Made by a program: the position numbers and the translations under genes. A stretch of 64,000 nt of DNA from Bacillus cereus. Its GTDB lineage: Bacteria; Bacillota; Bacilli; Bacillales; Bacillaceae_G. The DNA is taken from the NCBI RefSeq assembly GCF_002584535.1, contig NZ_NUOT01000024.1, positions 124,001-188,000 on the forward strand, written 5' to 3'. The notes under the pieces are model-generated. The model did no database searches, had not been told where the DNA came from, and worked only from the letters and a program-made list of their open reading frames with translations. How positions within the stretch are numbered: position 1 is the stretch's first letter; each line of letters opens with the position of its first letter. Shown here in pieces: positions 52,320-61,641 of the stretch.

Positions 52320-53096
52320 TTGAAAAATCTTGTCATTGGGCTAATTGCTTTACTACTTATTGTAGTTGGTGGATTCTACATGCAAAAGTATAAAGGAACG
52401 AAAGAAACAGCAGGAGACATTCGAGAAGTAAAATGGGATATGAAAAATGGAGAGGGAACTGAAAAGGTAGATATTACATTTCAATTGTTTAATAAGAATA
52501 ACAACGAAATTCGTGGAGTAAATGATCGTATTCGGGCTATTATTGTAGATGAGCAGTTAAAGGGAATTCAGCACATTAAACCTGCATTTGCTGGAAATGG
52601 CTCTTATAAGCTATCGGCAAGTGGGGCGAAAGGTAAAGCTTATACGGTTTTCTTATATGAGGATCATAGTAAAACAGAACAGTCCTTTTCTAAGAAAAAT
52701 TTTGGGGGAGAGGAAAAAGAGAAGAAACAAAAGAAACAAAAGGATTTAATAGAAGACACAGTACTTACAAAAAAAATTGGTGATTACCAAATGTCACTTT
52801 TATTTGAAGCGTTACACCCAAATGAAGCTGCTACACTGACATTTCAGCTGCAAATGAAAAAAGGAGAAAGTGTGAAATTTAGTTCAGGTACTGGAGAAAA
52901 TGCTGCACTTTATATCGTAGATGAAAAACGTGAACATTTCTTATATGCATTCCCTGTAAATGAAGAAGAGCAGCTGCAATATCGTATTACATTTCCAGAA
53001 GAAGGGACATATAAAATGTGGGGCACATTTTATATAAATGGAAAAAAGTATGAAAAGGAATTTATAATAAGAGTTCAGAAACGAAAAAACAGCTAG
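52320..53096 (+). CDS. Membrane-anchored exported protein, unknown
   Basis: 258 residues from a TTG start 5 bases after GGCAGGTGA. One N-terminal helix (LVIGLIALLLIVVGGFYM) anchors a lysine- and glutamate-rich exported domain. It looks like two immunoglobulin-like beta regions (about 45-125 and 155-255) split by a charged linker (EEKEKKQKKQK). No cysteine lipobox. Similar folds bind copper or act as accessory domains (YtkA-like), but I cannot assign it. Convergent with mprF. Confidence 0.65.
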   Translation: MKNLVIGLIALLLIVVGGFYMQKYKGTKETAGDIREVKWDMKNGEGTEKVDITFQLFNKNNNEIRGVNDRIRAIIVDEQLKGIQHIKPAFAGNGSYKLSASGAKGKAYTVFLYEDHSKTEQSFSKKNFGGEEKEKKQKKQKDLIEDTVLTKKIGDYQMSLLFEALHPNEAATLTFQLQMKKGESVKFSSGTGENAALYIVDEKREHFLYAFPVNEEEQLQYRITFPEEGTYKMWGTFYINGKKYEKEFIIRVQKRKNS

Positions 53097-53115
53097 TATC
53101 TCTAGCTGTTTTTTC
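53083..53115. terminator. Bidirectional terminator
   Basis: GAAAAAACAGCTAG-TATCT-CTAGCTGTTTTTTCG, overlapping the ends of both convergent genes. Confidence 0.9.
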
Positions 53116-55684
53116 GTTTTCCTATTAATTTTGTTACGGCAAGCATTGTAATTGGTAAGGAATGATTTTTTCGGAATGCTAAATATTTCCCACTCCAAGT
53201 TGGTTTGTATTTCTCTTTAAAATGTCGTAATCCACTAAAGCTATACGTATAACGAACATTATTGAAAATTGCTGCAGCGACACGCTCAGACCAAAAGGAT
53301 TGTGTAGATAAACCAACATTAGAAAGTGGAGCCATACCAATGTTAAAGGAATGATAATCGTTTTCTTTTGCCCATTGGAATAAATGGATAAAGATTGTAT
53401 CCATAATCCCTCCAGGTGCATCAGGGTAATAGCGCATTAAATCAACAGAAAGTTTACCAGGTTGGTAAACGGGCATAAACGTTGTAAATGCAATGATTTT
53501 TCCCTCAGTATCAGATAAAGTTGCAATAGGGGCACGATTTATATACTCACGATCAAAGTATCCAAGAGAAAAGCCCTTTTCTTTTTTTCCTCCAAGCCAA
53601 GCGTCTGAAACTATTTTTAATTCCTCATATAACTCATCTGAAAATGGTGGTTGATGGATGGAAAATGTATAACCTTCCCGTTCAAAACGGTTAAAAGTTG
53701 CACGTAATCCAGCACGTTTTTTCCCTGATATAGTAAACGTATTTAAATCAACAACAGCCTCTTCACCAAGTTTAAAGAAGTTATAGCCAAAGTCATGATA
53801 TAAGCTCATCCATTTGCTTTCAATTTGATAGAAAACGCAAATATATCCGAATCGATCTGCTTCAGCTAAAAATTCTTGTAGTACTATGCGGAATGAAGAC
53901 GGATTCCCAATTGGATCGCCAAGTACAACAAGTCTTTTCCCTGTTGTTGAAAATAAAAGAAGTGCTTTTCCATCACTACTAAAGAAGAATTGCTTATCTC
54001 CTAGAAAACCGAGATGACTTAGTACATTTCCGCCATATTCATCTAAGAAGTTTTGCAAACGTTTAGCGCTTGCTGGTTGCCCAGGAAATACGCTACGGTA
54101 CCGATTCGCGATAAGAGAAGCGATGAGTAAAAAGGTTGGAACAAAGAAAGCAGCTGCAAGTGCACTTTGCTTTACTTGTGTAATGTTACGAACGACAAAA
54201 TCAGGTTTGAAAGCTTCTTTTGCTCCTGCAAATAGGATACCTAAATTTTTATATAAGTATAATGTTAGCAGTAAAAATATAAATACTTTTACTACATCAG
54301 AAAGTGAAACTTCCATTTTCTCACGCACAAATCTTTTGCGAAGCATATATAATACGGCAAGTACGATTAGTAAAATAAAAGTCTCTTCAATGTCGATTCC
54401 TTTTAGCGTATTAAAAATGGCTGCTCCAATTAAAGAAATAATCGTCATATAGTAGGAACGTTTTGTCCCATAATAAATACCTCTTGATAGAATAAGGAGT
54501 AGAATTCCAAATGTTAATGATAAGCTAAAAGAAAATTGAATGAGATATTTTGGAGCTAAAATATGTAATGCATGAGCACGATTTACACTCGTCGGTAAAA
54601 TGGTTGATAAGATAACCATTAAGCCAGCAAAAACTGTTAAAGCAGCGGATGCCCATGAGCCTAGCTTTCCTAAAAAATCACGTTGCAATGTCCAAATGAC
54701 ACCTGTTGTTTCCAGGGCAGGTGCAATAAATGGTTTATCTTCAATCTTTTTTAGAGCAGCTCCAGTCATTTCGAAAGCCGCAAAAATTAAACCGAGGCAA
54801 AATGGTAAAATATAGTATACAAGTCGGTATAATAACATGGCAGGTAACAGTACACCTGTATCAATACCGTATTGACCCATCCCAGATAGAAAGACAAGGT
54901 CAAATGAACCGAGACCACCTGGTACAAGACTGACCACCCCTGCTAAAGCAGCAATAACATAAACACCTAAAAACTTTCGGAAATCAATGTCAATTCCAAA
55001 TAAAATTAAAATAACATACATGACGATGCCGGCAGAAACCCATTCCATTAACGAAACAAGTGAATATAGAACGGTTGGATTCTTTTCCTTTGTTTCTTCT
55101 TGTCCTTCTATGTGTTGCTTTTTTCGATTTTTAATTTTGGAGAACCCAATATAAAGCGGTACAAAAAGAGCAAAAAAGATGAGGACAGGCCATAGCCAAG
55201 GTTTTTCATGTAATATAAAGGTTGTATCTAGTATTCCTATAAGACCGAGGAATGAGAGAAGGGATAATCCATTTATAAAAGCAGTTGTCATCCAAGCAAT
55301 GCTTTTGATAAGTTTACCATTCTCTTTTACGTGAGGGCGATATAACATTGTCCGTATACCTGCTCCAACAAGTCCACCAAAACCGATAAATCCATTCAAG
55401 GTGTTAGCAATCCAAGAAACACGGAAGATCTTTTGAACAGGCACATCTGCTTTTAAATAGCGGAGCATAACAAAGTCATAAAAGAACATTGTTGAAACAG
55501 CAAATGCACCGAGCGTAATAGCTAAAAAGACTCCTCCAGTCGGAATGTTTTTAATTGTTTCAATAGCTTCTTGAAATGAAATACCTGACAATTCTTTCTT
55601 AGCTTGAAAGAATACAATTGTCAAGACAACAAATGGGAAAATGATTTTTCCAATTTGTAAGAAACGTTTCCACGAAAACGACAT
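53102..55684 (-). CDS. mprF: Lysylphosphatidylglycerol synthetase/flippase MprF
   Basis: 860 residues. The N-terminal ~500 residues have about 13-14 membrane helices (flippase, with GGLVGAGIRTMLYRP and VPGGLGSFDLVFLSG). The C-terminal ~330 residues form the GNAT-fold lysyl transferase (FGYICVFYQIESKWMSLYHD, FNIGMAPLSNVG, FKEKYKPTWSGKYLAFRK). It transfers Lys from Lys-tRNA to phosphatidylglycerol and flips the lipid, which protects against cationic antimicrobial peptides. The start at 55684 follows AAGGAGAG. Monocistronic. Confidence 0.95.
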   Translation of the reverse strand: MSFSWKRFLQIGKIIFPFVVLTIVFFQAKKELSGISFQEAIETIKNIPTGGVFLAITLGAFAVSTMFFYDFVMLRYLKADVPVQKIFRVSWIANTLNGFIGFGGLVGAGIRTMLYRPHVKENGKLIKSIAWMTTAFINGLSLLSFLGLIGILDTTFILHEKPWLWPVLIFFALFVPLYIGFSKIKNRKKQHIEGQEETKEKNPTVLYSLVSLMEWVSAGIVMYVILILFGIDIDFRKFLGVYVIAALAGVVSLVPGGLGSFDLVFLSGMGQYGIDTGVLLPAMLLYRLVYYILPFCLGLIFAAFEMTGAALKKIEDKPFIAPALETTGVIWTLQRDFLGKLGSWASAALTVFAGLMVILSTILPTSVNRAHALHILAPKYLIQFSFSLSLTFGILLLILSRGIYYGTKRSYYMTIISLIGAAIFNTLKGIDIEETFILLIVLAVLYMLRKRFVREKMEVSLSDVVKVFIFLLLTLYLYKNLGILFAGAKEAFKPDFVVRNITQVKQSALAAAFFVPTFLLIASLIANRYRSVFPGQPASAKRLQNFLDEYGGNVLSHLGFLGDKQFFFSSDGKALLLFSTTGKRLVVLGDPIGNPSSFRIVLQEFLAEADRFGYICVFYQIESKWMSLYHDFGYNFFKLGEEAVVDLNTFTISGKKRAGLRATFNRFEREGYTFSIHQPPFSDELYEELKIVSDAWLGGKKEKGFSLGYFDREYINRAPIATLSDTEGKIIAFTTFMPVYQPGKLSVDLMRYYPDAPGGIMDTIFIHLFQWAKENDYHSFNIGMAPLSNVGLSTQSFWSERVAAAIFNNVRYTYSFSGLRHFKEKYKPTWSGKYLAFRKNHSLPITMLAVTKLIGKRKNS

Positions 55685-55901
55685 AAATACAACTCTCCTT
55701 GCATAAGAAAACTGAGACAATATTCTTATTATGACAAACTTCATGGAAAATAAAAAGGTAAATTGCAGGATATATAAACTATTTTTTATATAAATATAAA
55801 AATATCATATATTTTTTACTAAGAATGAATAATGAATTAAAATTTGTTTGTTCAGAAAAATAAGTTAAAATGAAACAAAATAAGGAAGAGGGGGAAAGTG
55901 G

Positions 55902-56291
55902 ATGGTTATTATAGGTTACGCAGGCTATGAGCTAGAAAAAGCACAACCTAATACATCAGAAGATTTCTTTAATCGATCTGAAGTAACGTATATTTTGGGT
56001 GAACAAGAAAAAACATTTTCTGTCTTATATGTGCGTTATTTTGAAGAAATTTTGCAAGAAATTACTCCGTTTGAAGGAAATCCAGTTTTTAAAATAGAAG
56101 AACAAGACATATATTTACGTGATATCGTTGCTTTAGCTTGCTTTATTAAGAATAAAGAACTTCGTGGACAAAAGCGTGTATATATTAATGGAATAGAGGA
56201 GTTTCAAAAATATTTTGATGATGAAACAGTGGTAAAAGTACAAGACATAATGATTCAGTTACATAAAAATAAAAAAGTAGAAATAGCGTAA
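55902..56291 (+). CDS. Conserved hypothetical protein ahead of ypuI
   Basis: 129 residues, acidic, soluble, with short beta strands then a helical C-terminus (TVVKVQDIMIQLHKNKKVEI). ATG follows GAGGGGGAAAGTGG. It lies 23 bases ahead of the DUF3907 gene, so the two are probably co-transcribed. I do not recognise a family. Confidence 0.65.
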   Translation: MVIIGYAGYELEKAQPNTSEDFFNRSEVTYILGEQEKTFSVLYVRYFEEILQEITPFEGNPVFKIEEQDIYLRDIVALACFIKNKELRGQKRVYINGIEEFQKYFDDETVVKVQDIMIQLHKNKKVEIA

Positions 56292-56314
56292 AATGGCAAA
56301 GGAGAGAAAAGGAT

Positions 56315-56806
56315 ATGTCTAATTCAATGGTTGAAAATCAAACGCATCAAGTTTCTGAATTTTTAGAAGAAGTTGTTGATTTAATGACGGATTTTGTTAA
56401 TTATCATACATTACCTTCTTTATTAGAAGAGTCACCAGAAGGGAATAAACATTATTATGAAGGTTTATTATCATCATTAAGACGACTCCTTGTATTTTGT
56501 GAAGAAGGCTTGGATGCGTGTCTTGTTTTATTGAGTAGTCAACCATTTCGAAAAATGGCTGCCGAGAAAACATTATATAAAATTTATCATCAAGTAATTG
56601 CTGAATTCTTTTCACCAAAAAGTGATCAGTGGTATGAAAATAGTCGGTCGGCATATACAGGGAAAAATTCCATTGCATTTCAACAAATACCACCTCGCTC
56701 AATCGAAAAGGTAATGCAAGAATTAGAAAGTAAGTTCCAAACAATGCGTGAGGAGCTGGAATATTACGAAACGGACTATCAAACAAAGATGTTACACAAG
56801 TATTAG
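56315..56806 (+). CDS. ypuI: YpuI-like DUF3907 protein
   Basis: 163 residues, helical, soluble. Characteristic segments include VNYHTLPSLLEESPEGNKHY, SSLRRLLVFCEEGLDACLVLL and KTLYKIYHQVIAEFFSPKSD. B. subtilis ypuI sits close to dacB-spmA-spmB-rluB-res, as here, which supports the name. Function is unknown. The ribosome site is AAAGGAGAG. Confidence 0.8.
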   Translation: MSNSMVENQTHQVSEFLEEVVDLMTDFVNYHTLPSLLEESPEGNKHYYEGLLSSLRRLLVFCEEGLDACLVLLSSQPFRKMAAEKTLYKIYHQVIAEFFSPKSDQWYENSRSAYTGKNSIAFQQIPPRSIEKVMQELESKFQTMREELEYYETDYQTKMLHKY

Positions 56807-56847
56807 TATAAGATTGGAAGGAAATTATTTTCATTAGGTGGGGGAGA

Positions 56848-56885
56848 GGATTTGGCCATGGATAGAGGCGGTCAGATCCTTTTTC
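56848..56885 (+). terminator. ypuI terminator
   Basis: GGATTTGGCC pairs with GGTCAGATCC through all ten positions (two G-U pairs), followed by TTTTT. Confidence 0.65.
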
Positions 56886-57190
56886 AGCCTTATCCGAAGT
56901 GAGAACAAAAGAAGAACATCAGTAGGGCTTTCTTTTTATCTACATAGCAGTGATTTGCAGGTACAAAGCATTTCTGAATTGACGAACTGATAGAAAATTA
57001 TTTTTTAGATGGGGGTTGGGCTGAACGTAAACATTCGATTGGTGAGGGTTGATTAAAGTTTCAATTTACATAAGTATTAGAGAATGCTAAAAGAAGCTAG
57101 CGAAAGACTAGCTTCTTTTACTTTTTTGTAGGGTATATACAATGCGGACGCTGAATATAGTTAAAGTGGATAGCGTTGAGGGGGTGTCGT
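56886..57190. other. Gap before sodF with no supported gene
   Basis: The stretch holds a degenerate GTTTCAC repeat (copy E, 57054-57070, ATTAAAGTTTCAATTTACA) and a strong terminator hairpin. A short transcript from here is possible, but no promoter stands out. Confidence 0.4.
57089..57128 (+). terminator. Terminator-like hairpin with no gene before it
   Basis: AAAAGAAGCTAG-CGAAAGA-CTAGCTTCTTTT, then ACTTTTTTG. It ends an unassigned transcript or insulates sodF. Confidence 0.8.
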
Positions 57191-58105
57191 ATGAATCAGC
57201 AAGGGGTATTTACGGATTACTTTTATGAAGTAGAAAGTTGGTGTGAAAGTGTGTTACATGTATTAGATAGTCGTGCAACTGAAGTGTATGACGTCCATAT
57301 GCTTGCTTATAAAATTCAAACGCTGCTAGATCGTATGAAAGAAAATGAGTATGAAACAGATGCTGAATTACTGTATGAGATAAGTGATGATGTGGAACAT
57401 ATTCAAAATCATTTACAAGAAGTATTTATGCAAGAAAGTGAACAATATGAATTGCATGAAAGAACGTATGCTGAACGATCTGTTCCAATAGGGGGTCACA
57501 CGCTTCCGCCACTACCCTATCCATACAATGCACTAGAACCATATATTTCTCGAGAAATTATGATGTTACATCATGATAAACATCATCGGAGTTATGTGGA
57601 AGGGCTGAATAAAGCGGAAAAAATGATGGAAGAAGCAAGGAAAACAAACCAATTTGATTTAATAAAGCATTGGGAAAGAGAAGCGGCTTTTCACGGTTCA
57701 GGCCATTATTTACACACGATATTTTGGAATAACATGAAAAAAGATGGGGGTGGAGGTCCAAGAGGGGCATTATCTCGAGAAATCGAGAATAATTTTGGAA
57801 GCTTTTTACGTTTTCAGAAGCACTTTACAGAAGCTGCATCGAAGGTAGAAGGATCTGGGTGGGCTATTCTTGTATGGGTTCCTCGTGCGGGAAGGTTAGA
57901 AATTCTACAAAGTACCCTTCATCAATTATTCACACAGTGGGATACAATACCGTTACTTGTGCTTGATGTATGGGAACACGCATATTACTTGCAGTACCAA
58001 AATCGAAAAGATGAGTACATTAAAAATTGGTGGAATGTTGTAAATTGGCCGGATGTGGAAAAGCGCTATGAAAGTGCAAAACAGCTTGAGTGGACACCGT
58101 ATTAG
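57191..58105 (+). CDS. sodF: Iron/manganese superoxide dismutase with N-terminal extension
   Basis: 304 residues. The first ~95 residues are a helical extension absent from ordinary SodA (about 203 aa). Then comes the Fe/Mn-SOD body: LPYPYNALEPYIS, MLHHDKHHRSYVEGLN, the metal ligand region FHGSGHYLHTIFW, SGWAILVW and DVWEHAYYLQYQNRKDEYI. B. subtilis SodF has a similar long form. ATG at 57191 follows GAGGGGG. Metal choice is not decidable from sequence. Confidence 0.93.
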   Translation: MNQQGVFTDYFYEVESWCESVLHVLDSRATEVYDVHMLAYKIQTLLDRMKENEYETDAELLYEISDDVEHIQNHLQEVFMQESEQYELHERTYAERSVPIGGHTLPPLPYPYNALEPYISREIMMLHHDKHHRSYVEGLNKAEKMMEEARKTNQFDLIKHWEREAAFHGSGHYLHTIFWNNMKKDGGGGPRGALSREIENNFGSFLRFQKHFTEAASKVEGSGWAILVWVPRAGRLEILQSTLHQLFTQWDTIPLLVLDVWEHAYYLQYQNRKDEYIKNWWNVVNWPDVEKRYESAKQLEWTPY

Positions 58106-58130
58106 ACGCATATTTGTGCGTCTTTTTTTG
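58102..58130 (+). terminator. sodF terminator
   Basis: AGACGCA-TATT-TGTGCGTCTTTTTTTG, starting at the stop codon. Confidence 0.88.
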
Positions 58131-58215
58131 CTGGTAAAAAAGAATATTTCGTTCATATTTTAAAGGGCCAAGCATACACTTGTACAAAAAGTGTCAAAAG
58201 GACGTGGTGGGGAAT

Positions 58216-59337
58216 ATGAGACGAATTTGGATTGTAATTGCACTTGTTTTAATGGGTGCAAGTATTATACCGGTTCATACATATGCACAAATGAATGATG
58301 TAAGCGCCCATAATGCCGTATTGATGGAAGAACATTCAGGACGTGTTTTATATGGAAAGCTAGAACATGAACCACAAAAGATTGCTAGCATTACAAAAAT
58401 TATGACTGCCTTACTTGCTGCTGAATCAGGAAGAATGAAAGAGGCTGTACCTATTAGCGATAAGGCTGTTCGAGTAGAGGGTTCGGCCATTTATTTAAAA
58501 CCTGGAAATAAAGTACCGTTAGAGGATTTAGTGTATGGCCTAATGCTTCGTTCAGGTAATGATGCGGCACAAGCAATTGCTGAAAATGTTGGAGGGAGTA
58601 TAGAAGGATTTGTTTATTTGATGAATGAAAAAGCGGAACAAATCGGAATGAAAGATACACATTTTTCAAATCCACATGGTTTAGATGGGGACGGTACGCA
58701 CTTTTCATCTGCATATGATATGGCCCTTTTAACACGTTATGCAATGGGAAATGAAACGTTTCGGAAAATTTTCGGAACAAAAACATATCAATCGAAAGCA
58801 TGGGATTATCCATGGAAAAACAAGCATAAACTTGTAACTTCTTATTATGAATTTGCAACAGGAGGAAAGACGGGATTTACAAAGAAAGCTGGTCGTACAC
58901 TTGTTACAACAGCTTCGAAAGATGGTTTAGACTTAATTGTAGTGACGCTTAATGCATCTAATGATTGGGACGACCATATGTCGTTATTTAATCAAGGATT
59001 TGAACAGTATGAGTCAACGAAAGTTCTAGGAAAAGGGGCGCTTCCTGGACTACAGGAAAAGAAATATATAAATCATGTTTATATAAAAAATGATTTCTCA
59101 GTGCCGCTAAGGAAAGAGGAGAAGAAGCAAGTTAGGCTAGAGCTTGAACTTGATAGAAATGCAACATTAGTAGATGGAGAAAAAGTGGGTAAGACAATTG
59201 TGTATATTAATGAAGAGAAAGTAGGAGAGCGTAACTTATTTTATAGCAAGCGCAAGTTGGTTGCTACAACCGGAGTATATTGGAATGACGTGAGAGAAAT
59301 CTTTTCTCATATGTTAGGTGTTGGAACAGATGGTTAA
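58216..59337 (+). CDS. dacB: Sporulation D-alanyl-D-alanine carboxypeptidase DacB
   Basis: 373 residues with a signal peptide (MRRIWIVIALVLMGASIIPV..YAQ). PBP5-type carboxypeptidase motifs: SxxK in ASITKIMTALLA, SGN in RSGNDAAQAIAE, KTG in GGKTGFTKKAG. A C-terminal beta domain follows. It trims peptide side chains in spore cortex peptidoglycan, setting its cross-linking. The start at 58216 follows GGTGGGG. It overlaps spmA by 8 bases, the classic dacB-spmA-spmB operon expressed in the mother cell. Confidence 0.94.
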   Translation: MRRIWIVIALVLMGASIIPVHTYAQMNDVSAHNAVLMEEHSGRVLYGKLEHEPQKIASITKIMTALLAAESGRMKEAVPISDKAVRVEGSAIYLKPGNKVPLEDLVYGLMLRSGNDAAQAIAENVGGSIEGFVYLMNEKAEQIGMKDTHFSNPHGLDGDGTHFSSAYDMALLTRYAMGNETFRKIFGTKTYQSKAWDYPWKNKHKLVTSYYEFATGGKTGFTKKAGRTLVTTASKDGLDLIVVTLNASNDWDDHMSLFNQGFEQYESTKVLGKGALPGLQEKKYINHVYIKNDFSVPLRKEEKKQVRLELELDRNATLVDGEKVGKTIVYINEEKVGERNLFYSKRKLVATTGVYWNDVREIFSHMLGVGTDG

Positions 59338-59926
59338 CATCGTATGGGTAGCAATGGCGGTTATTGGGATCGTATATGCGATGGTGAACGGTACGATGGA
59401 GGAAGTAAATAAAGCGGTCTTTGAAGGGGCGAAAGATGCGGTAACAATTTGTATTGGGCTGATTAGTGTTTTAGTCTTTTGGCTAGGTTTAATGAAGATT
59501 GCTGAAGAGGCTGGCTTATTAAAGAAATTGGTCTCGTTTTTTATGCCAGTTGTAAAGAGACTATTTCCAGAAATACCAAAGGATCATCCCTCGATGGGAT
59601 TTATTTTATCAAATATGATGGCAAACTTTTTTGGACTAGGAAATGCAGCGACACCACTTGGTATTAAGGCTATGGAACAGCTCAAGGAATTAAATGGAGG
59701 AAAGGATTCTGCAAGCCGTTCTATGGTAACGTTTCTGGCGTTAAATACATCTGCCATTACATTAATCCCAACTACTGTAATTTCAATTCGGATGACGTAT
59801 GAATCGGCAAACCCGACAGAAATTGTTGGGGTTACGTTTATCGCACAAGTATTATCGATGATTGGAGCGATTTGGATTGACCGCTATTTTTACCGAAGAC
59901 GGAGTAGAAAGGGGCGGAAAAAGTGA
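59330..59926 (+). CDS. spmA: Spore maturation protein SpmA
   Basis: 198 residues with about five membrane segments, of the SpmA/nucleoside-recognition (Gate) family: VNGTMEEVNKAVFEGAKDAV and FILSNMMANFFGLGNAATPLGIKAM. SpmA and SpmB together help dehydrate the spore core. ATG at 59330 lies 9 bases after AGGTG inside the dacB end. It overlaps spmB by 4 bases. Confidence 0.94.
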   Translation: MVNIVWVAMAVIGIVYAMVNGTMEEVNKAVFEGAKDAVTICIGLISVLVFWLGLMKIAEEAGLLKKLVSFFMPVVKRLFPEIPKDHPSMGFILSNMMANFFGLGNAATPLGIKAMEQLKELNGGKDSASRSMVTFLALNTSAITLIPTTVISIRMTYESANPTEIVGVTFIAQVLSMIGAIWIDRYFYRRRSRKGRKK

Positions 59927-60453
59927 GCGTTGTGAATACAATTTCATTATGGGTGATTCCGTGTGTTATTGGTTTTATTTTATTATATGGAACGATAAAA
60001 AAAGTTCCAACGTACGAATCGTTTGTAGAAGGTGGAAAAGAAGGGATTCAAATTGCTGTCTCTATTCTACCATTTATGGTAGGAATGCTTGTATCTATTT
60101 CTATTTTTAGATCATCAGGTGCACTAGATGCGATGATATCAGTAATGAAGCCGATGTTAGATATGATTCATGTACCAGCAGAAATTGTCCCGCTCGCACT
60201 TATACGCCCGATTTCTGGGTCGGCCGGTTTAAGTATTACGACAGATTTAATCGCTACATATGGACCGGATTCATTTATTGGAAGGTTAGCGTCTACGATG
60301 CAGGGTAGCACAGATACAACATTTTATATTTTAACGGTATATTTCGGCGCTGTTGGAATTCGTAAAATGGGAGATGCATTAAAGGTTGGATTATTTGCAG
60401 ATTTAATAGGTATCATTTGTTCAATCGTATTTGTTTCCCTATTGTTTCGTTAA
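59923..60453 (+). CDS. spmB: Spore maturation protein SpmB
   Basis: 176 residues with about five membrane segments. The Gate-family pattern is TYESFVEGGKEGIQIAVSIL and LIRPISGSAGLSITTDLIATYG with STMQGSTDTTFYILTVYFG. It starts with GTG overlapping the spmA stop (GTGA). It partners with SpmA in spore-core dehydration and heat resistance. Confidence 0.94.
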   Translation: MSVVNTISLWVIPCVIGFILLYGTIKKVPTYESFVEGGKEGIQIAVSILPFMVGMLVSISIFRSSGALDAMISVMKPMLDMIHVPAEIVPLALIRPISGSAGLSITTDLIATYGPDSFIGRLASTMQGSTDTTFYILTVYFGAVGIRKMGDALKVGLFADLIGIICSIVFVSLLFR

Positions 60454-60496
60454 ACCTATTCATTTTTTGCTTTCATTCGCTTATAATACGTATACG

Positions 60497-60532
60497 ACCA
60501 CTATTAAGGTGTAGCTTAATAGTGGTTTTTTT
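60497..60532 (+). terminator. dacB-spmA-spmB operon terminator
   Basis: ACCACTATTAAG... pairs with CTTAATAGTGGTTTTTTTG. Confidence 0.9.
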
Positions 60533-60647
60533 GTGGGGTGTTTTTGACAAAATAATGAACTTTTGTTGTAAGCAGTGAGTAGCAGGTAAACAATAATAAA
60601 GGATAAAAGTAGCATTTGACCTTTAAAAGTTTGCACTATAGCTATGT

Positions 60648-60697
60648 GGTTTACGGTGGAAGAGGAAAAACGCTGTAAACCTTAGGCGGTTGCCAAC
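60648..60697 (+). other. Structured leader upstream of rluB
   Basis: GGTTTAC (60648-60654) pairs perfectly with GTAAACC (60675-60681) around a purine-rich loop (GGTGGAAGAGGAAAAACGCT). It is followed by GGCGGTTGCC. It sits about 45 bases ahead of rluB. No known riboswitch is recognised; it may be a regulatory leader. Confidence 0.4.
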
Positions 60698-60740
60698 TCT
60701 TTCTAATGAAGGTAAGATAAATTTGAGGTGAATTAAGGAA

Positions 60741-61469
60741 ATGGAACGATTACAAAAAGTGATTGCGCAAGCTGGAATTGCGTCAAGAAGAAAAGCTGAA
60801 GAACTTATTCAGCAAGGAAAAGTGAAAGTTAACGGTAAAGTAGTGTCTGAGTTAGGAACGAAGGTAACTCCTCAAGATAAAGTAGAAGTAAATAATATCC
60901 CTCTTGAAAAAGAAGAACCGATTTATTTCTTACTATATAAACCAACGGGTGTTATTTCGAGTGTATCAGATGACAAAGGAAGAAAAGTTGTCACAGACTT
61001 TTTCCCTGAAATTACGCAACGTCTATTCCCAATTGGTCGTTTAGATTATGATACGTCTGGCGTACTCCTTATGACAAACGATGGAGAGTTTGCAAATATA
61101 TTAATGCATCCGAAATATAAAGTTGAGAAAACATACGTTGCGAAGGTGAAAGGTCCATTAACAGGAGAGAAAATTCGCATGTTAGAAAAAGGTGTTGTAT
61201 TAGAAGATGGAAAGACAGCGCCAGCACGTGTGAAAATCCTTTCTTGGGATAAACGTAAAGAGATGGCAATTGTGCAATTAACAATCCATGAAGGACGTAA
61301 TCGTCAAGTTCGTCGCATGTTTGAAGCTCTTGGCTGTAAAGTAATGAAATTAAAACGTGAACGTTATGCTTTCTTAGAAGCAGGAAGCCTACGCCCAGGT
61401 GATGCAAGAGAGCTATCACCTCATGAAGTGAAACAATTACGTGCGCTTGCCTCTACAAAACCGAGATAA
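60741..61469 (+). CDS. rluB: 23S rRNA pseudouridine synthase RluB
   Basis: 242 residues. An N-terminal S4 RNA-binding domain (MERLQKVIAQAGIASRRKAEELIQ) comes first. The RsuA/RluB catalytic domain follows, with Asp in GRLDYDTSGVLLMTNDGE and GRNRQVRRMFEALGCKV. It modifies the uridine at about position 2605 of 23S rRNA. ATG follows TTGAGGTGAATTAAGG. It is separated from spmB by a terminator, so it has its own promoter. Confidence 0.94.
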   Translation: MERLQKVIAQAGIASRRKAEELIQQGKVKVNGKVVSELGTKVTPQDKVEVNNIPLEKEEPIYFLLYKPTGVISSVSDDKGRKVVTDFFPEITQRLFPIGRLDYDTSGVLLMTNDGEFANILMHPKYKVEKTYVAKVKGPLTGEKIRMLEKGVVLEDGKTAPARVKILSWDKRKEMAIVQLTIHEGRNRQVRRMFEALGCKVMKLKRERYAFLEAGSLRPGDARELSPHEVKQLRALASTKPR

Positions 61470-61530
61470 GCGATAAAGTGAAACTCCCATCCGTGGGGTA
61501 CTTTATATCCCTCGGATGGTTAATTAAATC
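61470..61530. repeat. Dispersed GTTTCAC motif, copy F, with hairpin
   Basis: GATAAAGTGAAACT (61472-61485), followed by CCATCCG / CGGATGG pairing (61487-61521). It directly follows the rluB stop and may serve as its terminator. Confidence 0.55.
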
Positions 61531-61641
61531 GCCCGTTTTGGTGAGTGGTTATGGCAACATAAATACTAAAGTGAACGAAGGACAAGTCATTAGTTACAGA
61601 AATTGTTTACATATAAATTCATCAAAGAGAGGAGAGAGAGT

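Noticed and set aside
59862-60110. 82-residue plus-strand frame across the spmA/spmB junction
   Set aside because: Overlaps both well-supported spm genes in another frame; no independent ribosome site.
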